Shown here in pieces: positions 55,381-63,854 of a DNA stretch of 64,000 bases. Numbering within the stretch: the stretch's first letter is position 1; every line of letters starts with the position of its first letter. The translations under genes were made by a program, and so were the position numbers. Origin of the DNA: Chitinophagaceae bacterium (GTDB taxonomy: Bacteria > Bacteroidota > Bacteroidia > Chitinophagales > Chitinophagaceae); contig JADJVB010000010.1 of NCBI GenBank assembly GCA_016710745.1, positions 496,001 through 560,000 of the forward strand, given 5' to 3'. The notes beneath the pieces are model-generated. The model searched no databases and was not told where the DNA came from. It worked only from the letters and a program-made list of their open reading frames with translations.

Positions 55381-56544
55381 ATGTCATTAAACGAGGTTTA
55401 CATTACAAATACTTCTTCTTTTTTCCCCAACGATCCGGTTTCAAACGATGAAATGGAAGAATACCTGGGTTTAATTAACGATACACCCTCCCGGTCGAAA
55501 GCCATTGTGCTGCGTAATAACGGTATAAAAAACAGGTTTTACGCTCTTAACAAGGAAGGAAAACCCACACACACCAATGCCCAGATGACCGCACTGGCAG
55601 TTAAGGAATTGTTTAAAGACAATCCGGATGATATCAAGTCGATGGAATTGTTAAGCACCGGAACATCCACACCCGACCAGTTAATGCCTTCTCATGGTGT
55701 TATGGTTCATGGCTGGTTACCCGAAACAAACCCGGTTGAAGTAGTATCGCCCTCGGGTGTTTGTTGCGCGGGCATGCATGCATTTAAATATGCGTATTTG
55801 TCAACCAAAGCCGGCCAGGTACAACAATCTGTGGCAACCGGATCCGAGCGCTTTTCAGTTTTATTGGTATCCGACAATTTCGAAGATGAAGCCAAAAGAC
55901 TAAAGGCGCTGGTTGAAGATCCTTATATCGGTTTCGAAAAAGAATTTTTAAGATGGATGCTATCCGACGGCGCTGCTGCCTTTTTGCTATCCAATAAAAA
56001 AAATGAAACAGGCATCAGCCTTAAGGTTGAATGGATCGAAGGCTTTTCCTATGCCAACGAACTGGAACCCTGTATGTACCAGGGATGTGAAAAATTAAAA
56101 GACGGTACGTTAAAAGGTTACCAGGATTACAGTCCTGCGGAATTAACGGAGCAATCCATACTCAGCATTAAACAGGATGTAAAACTGCTCAGCAAAAATA
56201 TTGTTTTATATGGTGGATACGGCGTTACCGCGTCATTGAAAAAACACGGCGTACGATCGGAAGAGATCGATCATTTTTTGCCACATATGTCGAGTGAATT
56301 TTTTAAAGACAAAATATACCAACAACTCATCGCCAACGAAACGGGCATCATGTATGATAAATGGTTTGTAAACCTGAGCCGGGTGGGCAATGTTGGCGCT
56401 GCTTCGGTTTATTTTATGGTTGATGAACTGTTCCACAGCGGTAAACTGAAAAAGGAGATAAGATATTTTTACTGGTGCCGGAAAGTGCTCGATTCTCCTA
56501 TATGTACAGTTTACTTACTGTTTGTTGATACGGAAAGCCATTAG
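55381..56544 (+). CDS. darB: DarB-type ketosynthase III
   Basis: This 387-residue KAS III-fold protein has the active-site Cys in 'S-G-V-C-C129-A-G-M-H-A-F' (C129 aligned with the catalytic Cys), His in 'DHFLPHMSSEFF' and Asn in 'VNLSRVGNVGAAS'. The start 'MSLNEVYITNTSSFFPNDPV' is DarB-like. It performs the head-to-head condensation that, with DarA, makes the resorcinol ring. It is preceded by darA and followed by two short genes and the BtrH-like gene. Confidence 0.9.
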   Translation: MSLNEVYITNTSSFFPNDPVSNDEMEEYLGLINDTPSRSKAIVLRNNGIKNRFYALNKEGKPTHTNAQMTALAVKELFKDNPDDIKSMELLSTGTSTPDQLMPSHGVMVHGWLPETNPVEVVSPSGVCCAGMHAFKYAYLSTKAGQVQQSVATGSERFSVLLVSDNFEDEAKRLKALVEDPYIGFEKEFLRWMLSDGAAAFLLSNKKNETGISLKVEWIEGFSYANELEPCMYQGCEKLKDGTLKGYQDYSPAELTEQSILSIKQDVKLLSKNIVLYGGYGVTASLKKHGVRSEEIDHFLPHMSSEFFKDKIYQQLIANETGIMYDKWFVNLSRVGNVGAASVYFMVDELFHSGKLKKEIRYFYWCRKVLDSPICTVYLLFVDTESH

Positions 56545-56596
56545 CAGTTAGCGTTTAGCTGACAGCCATCAGCTTACCAACCAAAAGCTTTTTCAA

Positions 56597-57004
56597 ATGA
56601 AAAAAGAAGAAATTCCGCAGGATGATGGCGCGCTTAATAAACTAACCAAGGAAGTGGTTTATGCGGTTGACAAAAACGGAAAGTATTCTTCCGAATTAAG
56701 TACCGGCTGGGATGTTAAAACAAAAGCACTTGACCTCGCCTGGGAAGATATTCAACAAAGAATAGAAGAGGCCCGGCAAAAAGTTTTGAGGAACGAAGCC
56801 AGTCCTGTTTTATATTTTATTGAGCTGAGGTTGATGGATATCGGAATTCTGGCCGCCTATACCGGTTTTTGGAAATGGACGATCAGGCAACATATAAAGC
56901 CGGCTGCATTTAAGAAATTATCTGAAAAAAAATTACAGCAATACGCCGAAGCATTTAATATAAGCGTGGAGGAATTAAAAACCATGAACGTGCATGAAGA
57001 CTGA
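56597..57004 (+). CDS. Hypothetical cytoplasmic protein in the pigment locus
   Basis: This 135-residue protein is mostly helical. It ends in a segment 'HIKPAAFKKLSEKKLQQYAEAFNISVEELKTM' that resembles the end of a helix-turn-helix but is not convincing. There is no signal peptide. The next gene starts inside it by 11 bp, so translation is probably coupled. I do not recognise the family, and the link to the pigment is by operon position only. Confidence 0.65.
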   Translation: MKKEEIPQDDGALNKLTKEVVYAVDKNGKYSSELSTGWDVKTKALDLAWEDIQQRIEEARQKVLRNEASPVLYFIELRLMDIGILAAYTGFWKWTIRQHIKPAAFKKLSEKKLQQYAEAFNISVEELKTMNVHED

Positions 57005-58010
57005 ATTTGAACATTTACAGGCGGCTCATTGCGAGAATGGCGTTACAACAAATCTATTGCGATCGGCTGGTGCCGATAAACTTACCGAACCGCTGGCCTT
57101 TGGCATTGGCGCAGGTTTGTTTTATGTACAGCTGCCTTTTTTGGTGATCAATAACGGGCCGGCCATTGCCTTTCGTACCATGCCCGGACTTATCTTTAAA
57201 AGAACCTGCAACGCACTCGATATTCCTGTTGTAAGAAAGAAATTTTCATCAAGAGAAACGGGTAAAAATTATTTAGACGATTGCCTCGCTAAAGGACAAC
57301 CTGTGGGTTGCCAGGTAGGCGTTTACTACCTGACGTATTTCCCCAAAGAATATCGCTTCCATTTCAATGCGCATAATATGATCGTGTTTGGAAAAGAAGA
57401 AGATCGTTACCTCATCAGCGATCCGGTAATGGAAACTGTTACCTCGCTCACCGATTATGAATTAGACCGGGTACGTTTTGCCAAAGGTGCATTTGCACCG
57501 CGTGGTCAATTGTATTACCCCCTGGAAAAAAAAATAGTGACCGATGAACAAATGGGTAAAGCCATTGTAAAAGGGATTAAAAGAAATATCAACCACATGA
57601 TAAAGATACCGGGCAATATTGCCGGGGTAAAAGGGATTGCCGGCACGGGAAGAAAAATTAAAAAATGGCGCGACAAACTTGGCCAGCAAAAAGCCGGTTT
57701 GTATTTGGCCCAACTGGTGCGTATGCAGGAAGAGATTGGAACCGGGGGTGGCGGCTTTCGCTATATCTATGCTGCATTTTTACAGGAAGCCCATGCCTTT
57801 CATCCAAAAGATGAACTGCTGGAAATTTCGGGCATATTTACCGAAGCCGGCGACAAGTGGCGCAACGCTGCCGTGCAGGCAGCCGGTATTTATAAAGGCC
57901 GTATAGGCAGCCAGGCCGATTTTGATGTAATGGGAGATTACCTCATTGAAATTTCGGCTATTGAGAAAAAAGCTTTTCAGGCGTTGAGTAAAATAAAATG
58001 GAATTCATGA
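56994..58010 (+). CDS. BtrH-N-terminal-domain acyltransferase-like protein
   Basis: This 338-residue protein has the BtrH-like fold. A candidate catalytic Cys13 lies in 'AAHCENGVTTNLL', and a His and Asp in 'FNAHNMIVFG' and 'LISDPVM' fit a cysteine-protease-like triad. A C-terminal helical region (~190-338) follows. BtrH transfers an acyl chain from an ACP to an amine in butirosin synthesis. Here it may transfer the polyene acyl chain from ACP onto the dialkylresorcinol (inference). It overlaps its neighbours on both sides. Confidence 0.8.
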   Translation: MKTEFEHLQAAHCENGVTTNLLRSAGADKLTEPLAFGIGAGLFYVQLPFLVINNGPAIAFRTMPGLIFKRTCNALDIPVVRKKFSSRETGKNYLDDCLAKGQPVGCQVGVYYLTYFPKEYRFHFNAHNMIVFGKEEDRYLISDPVMETVTSLTDYELDRVRFAKGAFAPRGQLYYPLEKKIVTDEQMGKAIVKGIKRNINHMIKIPGNIAGVKGIAGTGRKIKKWRDKLGQQKAGLYLAQLVRMQEEIGTGGGGFRYIYAAFLQEAHAFHPKDELLEISGIFTEAGDKWRNAAVQAAGIYKGRIGSQADFDVMGDYLIEISAIEKKAFQALSKIKWNS

Positions 58011-58756
58011 GTAGCCCGGCCGTGCGGATATACAACCTGGGGTTCACCTATCCCCGTGAACCTGTTTCCTGTTTCAGTAATTTGAACCTGGAAGTGCAGG
58101 AAGGCGAACGCTTTGGATTATTTGGTCCTAACGGTGCGGGCAAAACTACGTTGATGAATTGCATGACCGGCCTGCTGCAATTCCAGGAAGGAAGCATACA
58201 ACTGCTGGGAAACGAGATCGCCCATCACAAAAAATCAGTCAATAAACTGTTTGGGTTTGTGCCACAGGATTTTTCTTTTTACCAGGAGCTAAGTCCGGCC
58301 GAAAACCTCGCTTTTTTTGGCGCCTGGTCGGGCCTTAATAAAATCGAAATAAGAAATAAAACGGCCGAACTGCTGGAAGTACTGGGACTTACAGAAGTTC
58401 GTAATAAAAAAGTACAGGAGTTTTCGGGCGGGATGAAACGCCGGGTGAACCTGGCCATTGGCGTTATTCACAATCCCCGGATTTTATTTTTGGATGAACC
58501 CACCGTGGGCGTAGATGTGCATACCCGGCACGCGATTATCAGTTATCTTAAGGAATTAAATGAAGGCGGAACCACGTTGATCTATACATCGCACCAGTTA
58601 AGCGAGGCGGAGGAATTATGCAATAAAGTGGCGCTGATCGATGATGGAAAAATAATTGCACATGACACACTATCCAGGTTGATGATCGAGCATAAAGAGG
58701 ATGGGCTGGAAGGGTTGTTTATTAATTTAACCGGTAAATCGTACAGGGATTCATAA
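58007..58756 (+). CDS. ABC transporter ATP-binding protein
   Basis: About 249 residues with Walker A 'GPNGAGKTT', a Q-loop 'PQDF', the signature 'SGGMKRR', Walker B 'ILFLDEP' and switch His in 'YTSHQ'. ATG 58007 gives a 4-bp ATGA overlap with the BtrH-like gene; ATG 57998 is also in frame. It powers the permease encoded next (1-bp overlap). The CcmA-like ABC-2 type is used for export of lipids and polymers, so it is a good candidate pigment exporter. Confidence 0.93.
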   Translation: MSSPAVRIYNLGFTYPREPVSCFSNLNLEVQEGERFGLFGPNGAGKTTLMNCMTGLLQFQEGSIQLLGNEIAHHKKSVNKLFGFVPQDFSFYQELSPAENLAFFGAWSGLNKIEIRNKTAELLEVLGLTEVRNKKVQEFSGGMKRRVNLAIGVIHNPRILFLDEPTVGVDVHTRHAIISYLKELNEGGTTLIYTSHQLSEAEELCNKVALIDDGKIIAHDTLSRLMIEHKEDGLEGLFINLTGKSYRDS

Positions 58757-60036
58757 TGTTTAAACTCTGGAGCACCATATTAAAAGACGTCCGCATTTTA
58801 ACCCGCGATCAACTGGGTTTAATATTCATGTTCGTGATGCCCATCGTACTGGCCGTGGTGATCACCGCTGTGCAGAACAGTACGTTTGAGATGCTGAATA
58901 CCAACACGGTTCCTATGCTGATCTGTAACCGCGATACCGGCGAAGCGGGTAAACAAATGGAAGCCGCTATCACGAAAGTGGGTATGTTCGATCTGAAGCA
59001 GGTGACGCCAAATGTAACGGATAAGGAAATTTCCGACAGGATGCACGCCAAGGATGCGGTGATCGCCATCATCATTCCGGCCGACTTTACGCAAAAACTA
59101 AAACAAAAATCAGACGCTACCGCAAAAAAAGCATTACATAGTTTTGGGATGCAAACAGAATCGGCAAGGATCGATACCGGATCCGTTCAACCCATCACTT
59201 TACTTTATCACCCGGTGCTGCAGGAATCTTTTCGCCATTCCATACAGGGTGCCCTGCGCAGTGCCTTACAGGTGGTGCAAAATAAGGAAGTGCTTAAAAG
59301 CATCTATTTTTCCTTGAATGAAACCGCTCTACCCGATTCGCTGGAGCAGGACCTGATGAACAGCCAGGTGGGTATCAATGAAATTCCGGTGTCGAGAGAT
59401 GGCAGCCGGAATATTCCCAATGCTTCGCAACATAACGTGCCGGCCTGGACAGTTTTTGCCATGTTTTTTGTCGTTATTTCATTGGGTGGCAGTGTGGTAA
59501 GGGAAAAACTGAATGGCAGCTTTATCAGGTTAAAAACCTTACCCACCAATTACCTCGTGGCCCTGATCTCAAAACAACTTTCTTATTTATTTGTCACTTT
59601 TGTGCAGGCGGCAGTGGTATTTTCGATCGGCATCTGGCTGTTTCCATCCATGGGGTTACCCAAACTGAATTTGCCATCAGACCTTACCGGCGTTATTATT
59701 GTAACCCTTATCTGTGGTTGGTGTGCAGTGAGTTATGCCATTATGATCGGCGTATTTGCAAAAACGCAGGAACAGGCAAATGGTATTGGGGCCGTATCCA
59801 TTGTATTGATGGCAGCTGTGGGTGGTTTACTGGTGCCAAGCTTCGCCATGCCCGATTCGTTTCAGGTGGTGATGAAAATGTCGCCGCTGCATTGGTGTTT
59901 GGAAGCCTATTATGGGTTATTTTTGGAAGGTGGCACATTAAAAGATGTTATCGTAAATATTATACCTTTATTGGGGATTACCTTGACTATACAATTAATA
60001 ACAATATACGGGTTGAAGAGAAAGAACCTGATTTGA
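58756..60036 (+). CDS. ABC-2 type permease
   Basis: This 426-residue protein has one N-terminal helix (~20-38), a large extracytoplasmic loop (~40-225), and five further helices (~230-420), the ABC2_membrane_3 topology. 'VREKLNGSFIRLKTLPTNYL' is the typical coupling-helix region. It partners with the ATPase encoded just before it. Export of a hydrophobic pigment or precursor is inferred from the locus. Confidence 0.9.
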   Translation: MFKLWSTILKDVRILTRDQLGLIFMFVMPIVLAVVITAVQNSTFEMLNTNTVPMLICNRDTGEAGKQMEAAITKVGMFDLKQVTPNVTDKEISDRMHAKDAVIAIIIPADFTQKLKQKSDATAKKALHSFGMQTESARIDTGSVQPITLLYHPVLQESFRHSIQGALRSALQVVQNKEVLKSIYFSLNETALPDSLEQDLMNSQVGINEIPVSRDGSRNIPNASQHNVPAWTVFAMFFVVISLGGSVVREKLNGSFIRLKTLPTNYLVALISKQLSYLFVTFVQAAVVFSIGIWLFPSMGLPKLNLPSDLTGVIIVTLICGWCAVSYAIMIGVFAKTQEQANGIGAVSIVLMAAVGGLLVPSFAMPDSFQVVMKMSPLHWCLEAYYGLFLEGGTLKDVIVNIIPLLGITLTIQLITIYGLKRKNLI

Positions 60037-60047
60037 ACTAACTTATT

Positions 60048-60311
60048 ATGGAAACAGCAGAATTAAAGCAGCAGCTGAAAAAGCAGATCATCGAATTTTT
60101 GAACCTGATCTCGGTTAAACCTGAAGATATTAAAGATGACGAGCCCTTGTTTGGCGAAGGATTGGGGTTGGATTCAATTGATTCCATTGAATTGATCGTG
60201 CTGTTGGGGCGTGAATATGGCATAGAGATCAAGGATCCCAAAGAAGGCCGTAAGGTGTTGACTGATATTAATACGATGGTTGCTTATATTGAGGAACATC
60301 GGACTAAATAG
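60048..60311 (+). CDS. Acyl carrier protein of the pigment locus
   Basis: This 87-residue ACP has the phosphopantetheine site Ser43 in 'G-L-G-L-D-S-I-D-S-I-E-L', a normal four-helix length and an acidic character. It is distinct from the fatty-acid ACP, which is usually linked to fabF/fabD. It would be loaded by the AcpS at 25120 and serve the KS/CLF pair encoded next. It lies 11 bp after the ABC permease gene. Confidence 0.93.
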   Translation: METAELKQQLKKQIIEFLNLISVKPEDIKDDEPLFGEGLGLDSIDSIELIVLLGREYGIEIKDPKEGRKVLTDINTMVAYIEEHRTK

Positions 60312-60330
60312 TAATAAAGTATTTTTTTTA

Positions 60331-60349
60331 TTTTGTACTTCGTACAAAA
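60331..60349. promoter_or_regulatory. Perfect inverted repeat TTTTGTAC-TTC-GTACAAAA
   Basis: An 8-bp perfect inverted repeat with a 3-nt centre lies between the ACP gene and the ketosynthase gene. No T-run follows it on either strand, so an operator is likelier than a terminator. A TetR- or MarR-type site is possible. Confidence 0.5.
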
Positions 60350-60416
60350 ACAGGGTGGCCTATCCTAACTTTATGTAGCGCATGGCAAACGAATTTTCAA
60401 CTTTTAATTGGTTTTA

Positions 60417-61607
60417 TTGAGCAAAATTTTCATAACAGGCATCGGTGTTATAAGTGCGATTGGAAATTCTGTTGCAGAAAATCACGAGGCGCTGAAAGCC
60501 GGTGTGTGTGGTATTAAAAAGGAACTCGATCTTTTTCCTTCAAAATATAAAGGCCTGATGCCTTTTGGCCAGGTACCCATAAGTAACGAATCTTTACAAA
60601 ATAAACTACAGGTAAAGGAGCCCGGCGTAACCCGAACCAGTATGCTGGCATTACATGCTTTTAACGAAGCCGTAAGATGTTCCGGAATTACAGCTGATGA
60701 TATCAGTTCCCCGGAAACCGCATTGATTGGCGCAAATACCGTTGGTGGTATGTGCCTTACCGATGAACTGTATCATGATGCCAATACCAGCGAAGCCGGA
60801 TCGGAATACACACACTCCTATGACTGCGCTTCGGTAAACCTTTTTTTGCAGAAGCATAATAAGATGCAGGGTGTTATCAATACCATCAACACGGCGTGTT
60901 CCTCTTCGGCTAATGCCATCATGTATGGTGCTATGTTAATGCAGCATGGTTTTGCCAAAAGAGCCATCGTTGGCGGTACCGACAGCCTGGCAAAATTTAC
61001 CATCAATGGTTTCAATGCATTACATATTTTATCCTCCGATCTTTGCACACCTTTTGATGAAAGCCGTAAGGGATTGAACCTGGGCGAAGGGGCAGCATTT
61101 TTAGTGCTTGAAAAAGAAGAAGACCTGAATGGGAAAAAAGTATATGCCGAACTAACAGGTTACTGTAATGCCAATGATGCCTATCATCCTTCTTCCTTAT
61201 CTGATGAAGGCGACGGTCCTTATTTGGCGATGCAGGGGGCGTTAAAGATTGCAGATCTTACAGCAGATAAGATTGATTTCATCAATGCGCATGGCACGGC
61301 AACCGAAAATAATGATGAAGTGGAAAGCAGGGCAATGGTACGTTTGTTTGGTACGCCACCGGTATTTGCATCAACCAAAGGCAATATCGGACATACGTTG
61401 GGTGCTGCCGGTGCCATTGAAGCCGTATATAGTATTTTGAGTTTGCTCAACCAGGAAGTATATCCAAGCCTGCATTTCAAAAACGCCATTTCTTCAACCG
61501 GGCTGATACCGGTACTGGAATATAAACAGATGCCGGTGAATCATGTGATGAGTAATTCTTTCGGTTTTGGTGGTAATTGTTCATCACTTATTTTTTCAAA
61601 AGCCTGA
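60417..61607 (+). CDS. Beta-ketoacyl-ACP synthase (KS alpha) of the pigment locus
   Basis: About 396 residues of KAS I/II type with the catalytic triad Cys161 ('TACSSS'), His292 ('NAHGTA') and His326 ('GNIGHTLG'). There is no nearby ATG in frame. The TTG at 60417 (overlapping the stop of a 12-codon ATG frame from 60382) gives 'M-S-K-I-F-I-T-G-I-G-V-I-S', the normal start; a TTG 9 bp upstream also exists. It likely elongates the polyene chain with the CLF-like partner encoded next, which overlaps by 1 bp. Confidence 0.88.
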   Translation: MSKIFITGIGVISAIGNSVAENHEALKAGVCGIKKELDLFPSKYKGLMPFGQVPISNESLQNKLQVKEPGVTRTSMLALHAFNEAVRCSGITADDISSPETALIGANTVGGMCLTDELYHDANTSEAGSEYTHSYDCASVNLFLQKHNKMQGVINTINTACSSSANAIMYGAMLMQHGFAKRAIVGGTDSLAKFTINGFNALHILSSDLCTPFDESRKGLNLGEGAAFLVLEKEEDLNGKKVYAELTGYCNANDAYHPSSLSDEGDGPYLAMQGALKIADLTADKIDFINAHGTATENNDEVESRAMVRLFGTPPVFASTKGNIGHTLGAAGAIEAVYSILSLLNQEVYPSLHFKNAISSTGLIPVLEYKQMPVNHVMSNSFGFGGNCSSLIFSKA

Positions 61608-62590
61608 TGTATATCCACAAAATATATTGCATTTCGCCGCAGCAGGACCCTTTACAGGCTGATATTGAATGCATCAATGAACCGGTTGATAAAAAACTGT
61701 TAGCTGTTGAACCTTCCTACGAACACATACCACCGGGTGTACTCAGACGCATGGGCAAATCCATCCGGATGGGTGTAGGCACGGCTTTACCTTTGTTGGA
61801 TAAAATAAATCCGGTTGATGGTATCATCATCGGTTCAGCCAACGCCGGACTGGATGAGTGTGTTAAATTTTTGATCCAGATCGTTGACTACGATGAAGGG
61901 CAACTAACTCCGGGCAATTTTGTACAGAGTACCGGCAACGTGATTGCCGGCCAATTAGGCTTGATCAGTAAAAACAAGGGGTATAATATTACCCATATGC
62001 ACCAGGGCCTGGCGTTTGAAAATGCGGTGATTGATGCCATCATGCAATTAAATACAAATCCTGCACATTCGTATTTGCTGGGCGGGGTTGATGAAATATC
62101 GCCTTTCCATTACAATATTGAAACCTTAAATGGGGCCTATAAAAAGGAAGATATTTCCAATAAAGAAATCTATCAGTCAAATACGCCGGGCTGCCTGCCG
62201 GGCGAAGGTGCTGCCATGTTTGTGGTGAGTGCTGATAAAGATGCAGCCATAGCCAAAATTAAAGCCATACAAACTATTCATACCGATGACGTTGAATTGG
62301 TAAAACAGCAGTTGCAATTGTTTCTCGAAAAAAATAACCAGGATTCAGACGAGATCGATCTGTTCATTTCCGGCGAGAATGGCGATACCCGAACCCTTCC
62401 TTTTTACGAAGCCTGCGAAACCCTGCTGAATACCGATACCACTGTTCTTCGTTTTAAACATCTGTGTGGCGAGTATGCAACGGCGTCTGCAATCGGGCTA
62501 TGGTATGCCTGCCAGATTTTACAAACGCAGGAAATTCCACCCCACCTGTTTAAAAAGAATCAACAAAAAAAGCGTACAGGAATATTTTGA
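61607..62590 (+). CDS. Ketosynthase-like chain-length-factor-type protein (KS beta)
   Basis: About 327 residues resembling a KAS fold but with the active-site Cys replaced. The corresponding place reads 'H-M-H-Q133-G-L-A-F-E', a Gln as in chain-length factors, and later His motifs are also changed. Its ATG overlaps the KS stop by one base (TGATG), so the two are made in equal amounts, as for KS/CLF heterodimers in polyketide and aryl-polyene synthesis. It is not expected to be catalytic alone. Confidence 0.85.
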   Translation: MYIHKIYCISPQQDPLQADIECINEPVDKKLLAVEPSYEHIPPGVLRRMGKSIRMGVGTALPLLDKINPVDGIIIGSANAGLDECVKFLIQIVDYDEGQLTPGNFVQSTGNVIAGQLGLISKNKGYNITHMHQGLAFENAVIDAIMQLNTNPAHSYLLGGVDEISPFHYNIETLNGAYKKEDISNKEIYQSNTPGCLPGEGAAMFVVSADKDAAIAKIKAIQTIHTDDVELVKQQLQLFLEKNNQDSDEIDLFISGENGDTRTLPFYEACETLLNTDTTVLRFKHLCGEYATASAIGLWYACQILQTQEIPPHLFKKNQQKKRTGIF

Positions 62591-62823
62591 TGTACAATAA
62601 TTTTAAGGGTGAGCAGCATAGTTTTGTTTTGGTATCGGGCCTTTAGGTGTCAGGCCACTTCAAATTCTCCTGCCTGTGAAAGAAAGTTTTGTTGCTGTTA
62701 AATAGATTGAAATTAACCCCGCCTGGTGGCCAGACACATTCACAAATTTCAAGTATTTACAAATATCCCAATAATGTAAAAGAAAGCGGATTAGTTAATA
62801 AACCAAATACGGTAAACGTTTGC
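62591..62823. other. Convergent intergenic region with two copies of a 12-bp direct repeat
   Basis: The spacer lies between the CLF-like gene (plus) and the dehydratase gene (minus). GTGGCCAGACAC occurs at 62726-62737 and again at 62827-62838, where it overlaps the 3' end of the dehydratase gene. A short hairpin-like GGCCT/AGGCC is near 62638-62654. No gene was seen. Confidence 0.5.
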
Positions 62824-63201
62824 TTAGTGGCCAGACACGTGCAACTTCGCCTTACATTTAAAATGCACCAGCTCGTCTTTAAAAAGTGAAGCCGTAATAT
62901 TGATGGCGCCGTTTTCATCAGTGGTATACATGATCGTTGCCTGTATCAAATTATTTTCCTGCGGATTTATCACGGCTAAAAATTTTAATTCAGCGGCTTG
63001 TACCAGGTTGGTTTCTTTGCCCAACACCTGTTCAAGTATTTCTTTCACCATCTGCATCATACAAACACCCGGAACTACCGGTTGATTGGGAAAATGTCCT
63101 TCAAATATTTTATGACGGGTATTAATGACCAGCTCGGCCCATATTTCGGTGGCCGATGATTCGGTATTTGTAATGTTAAAAAAATCGTTTAGCAGTATCA
63201 T
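62824..63201 (-). CDS. FabZ-like 3-hydroxyacyl-ACP dehydratase (hot-dog fold)
   Basis: This 125-residue single hot-dog domain contains 'HKIFEGHFPNQPVVPGVCMMQ', with the catalytic His36 of the dehydratase family. The helix position normally holding the acidic partner (Glu in 'PGV...E') reads Gln50, so chemistry may differ from housekeeping FabZ. It would form the double bonds of the polyene chain. The start overlaps the stop of the lipoprotein gene by 4 bp (ATGA). Confidence 0.85.
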   Translation of the reverse strand: MILLNDFFNITNTESSATEIWAELVINTRHKIFEGHFPNQPVVPGVCMMQMVKEILEQVLGKETNLVQAAELKFLAVINPQENNLIQATIMYTTDENGAINITASLFKDELVHFKCKAKLHVSGH

Positions 63202-63854
63202 CTTTCAATTCTTTTTAGACCAATATTAAATTCAAATGTTTTGTGCGAAATGCCGATGGTATCGGGAATACCATTCGTATAATTTTTCATCATGGCTTCA
63301 ACGATCGTTTTTTTATTTGAAGCCCTTTCCAAACGTACCAATTCGGTCAGCGCCGGATCGGTAATATAGTAATTGAATCCCTTTACCTGCGGGAAGATAA
63401 AATAAATTAATCCGTTTTCGGTTTTTACCCTGGCTGCTGAATACTTGAGGTTATTCATCAGGATCAGCTCAAAATCGTGTTGCAGGGTCTTGATCACCGA
63501 TCTTTTGTTCATTTTTTTGATAATGGAATACACTTTAAAACTTCCGTCAGCCGCAAATTCAAAATCGAAAAAACCGAGGCCCATTTCATTGCTGAAAACC
63601 ATTCGGGTACTGCTGTCGGGCATTTTTTTAATGAGCAGCAGGCCGCTCAGGTGATTGCCCACCACATCAACCGTGGCGCTATATAAGGCAACAGTAAAAG
63701 CGGGTTTAAATTTTTGTAAATGGCTTGCAGAATCGCGGTAACCGGTGGGTGCGGATTGCATTTGATTATGCACAGGTGTGCAGCTGATCACAACCCAGAT
63801 AGTTAACAGGAAGCAACTACTTAATATCAAATAAGGTATCCGGAATGGAAACAT
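63198..63854 (-). CDS. Lipoprotein of unknown function in the pigment locus
   Basis: This 218-residue protein has a signal sequence ending in a lipobox 'VVISC' (Cys near residue 25). The mature part is beta-rich ('FTVALYSATVDVVGNHLSGLLLIKK', 'TRMVFSNEMGLGFFDFEF'), resembling DUF3261-like lipoproteins present in aryl-polyene loci. A role in moving or docking the lipid pigment at the outer membrane is inferred. It overlaps both its neighbours (38 bp with the LolA-like gene and 4 bp with the dehydratase gene). Confidence 0.75.
   Translation of the reverse strand: MFPFRIPYLILSSCFLLTIWVVISCTPVHNQMQSAPTGYRDSASHLQKFKPAFTVALYSATVDVVGNHLSGLLLIKKMPDSSTRMVFSNEMGLGFFDFEFAADGSFKVYSIIKKMNKRSVIKTLQHDFELILMNNLKYSAARVKTENGLIYFIFPQVKGFNYYITDPALTELVRLERASNKKTIVEAMMKNYTNGIPDTIGISHKTFEFNIGLKRIER

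Noticed and set aside
62689..62889. 66-codon plus-strand frame after the CLF gene
   Set aside because: It runs into the minus-strand dehydratase gene and lacks protein features.
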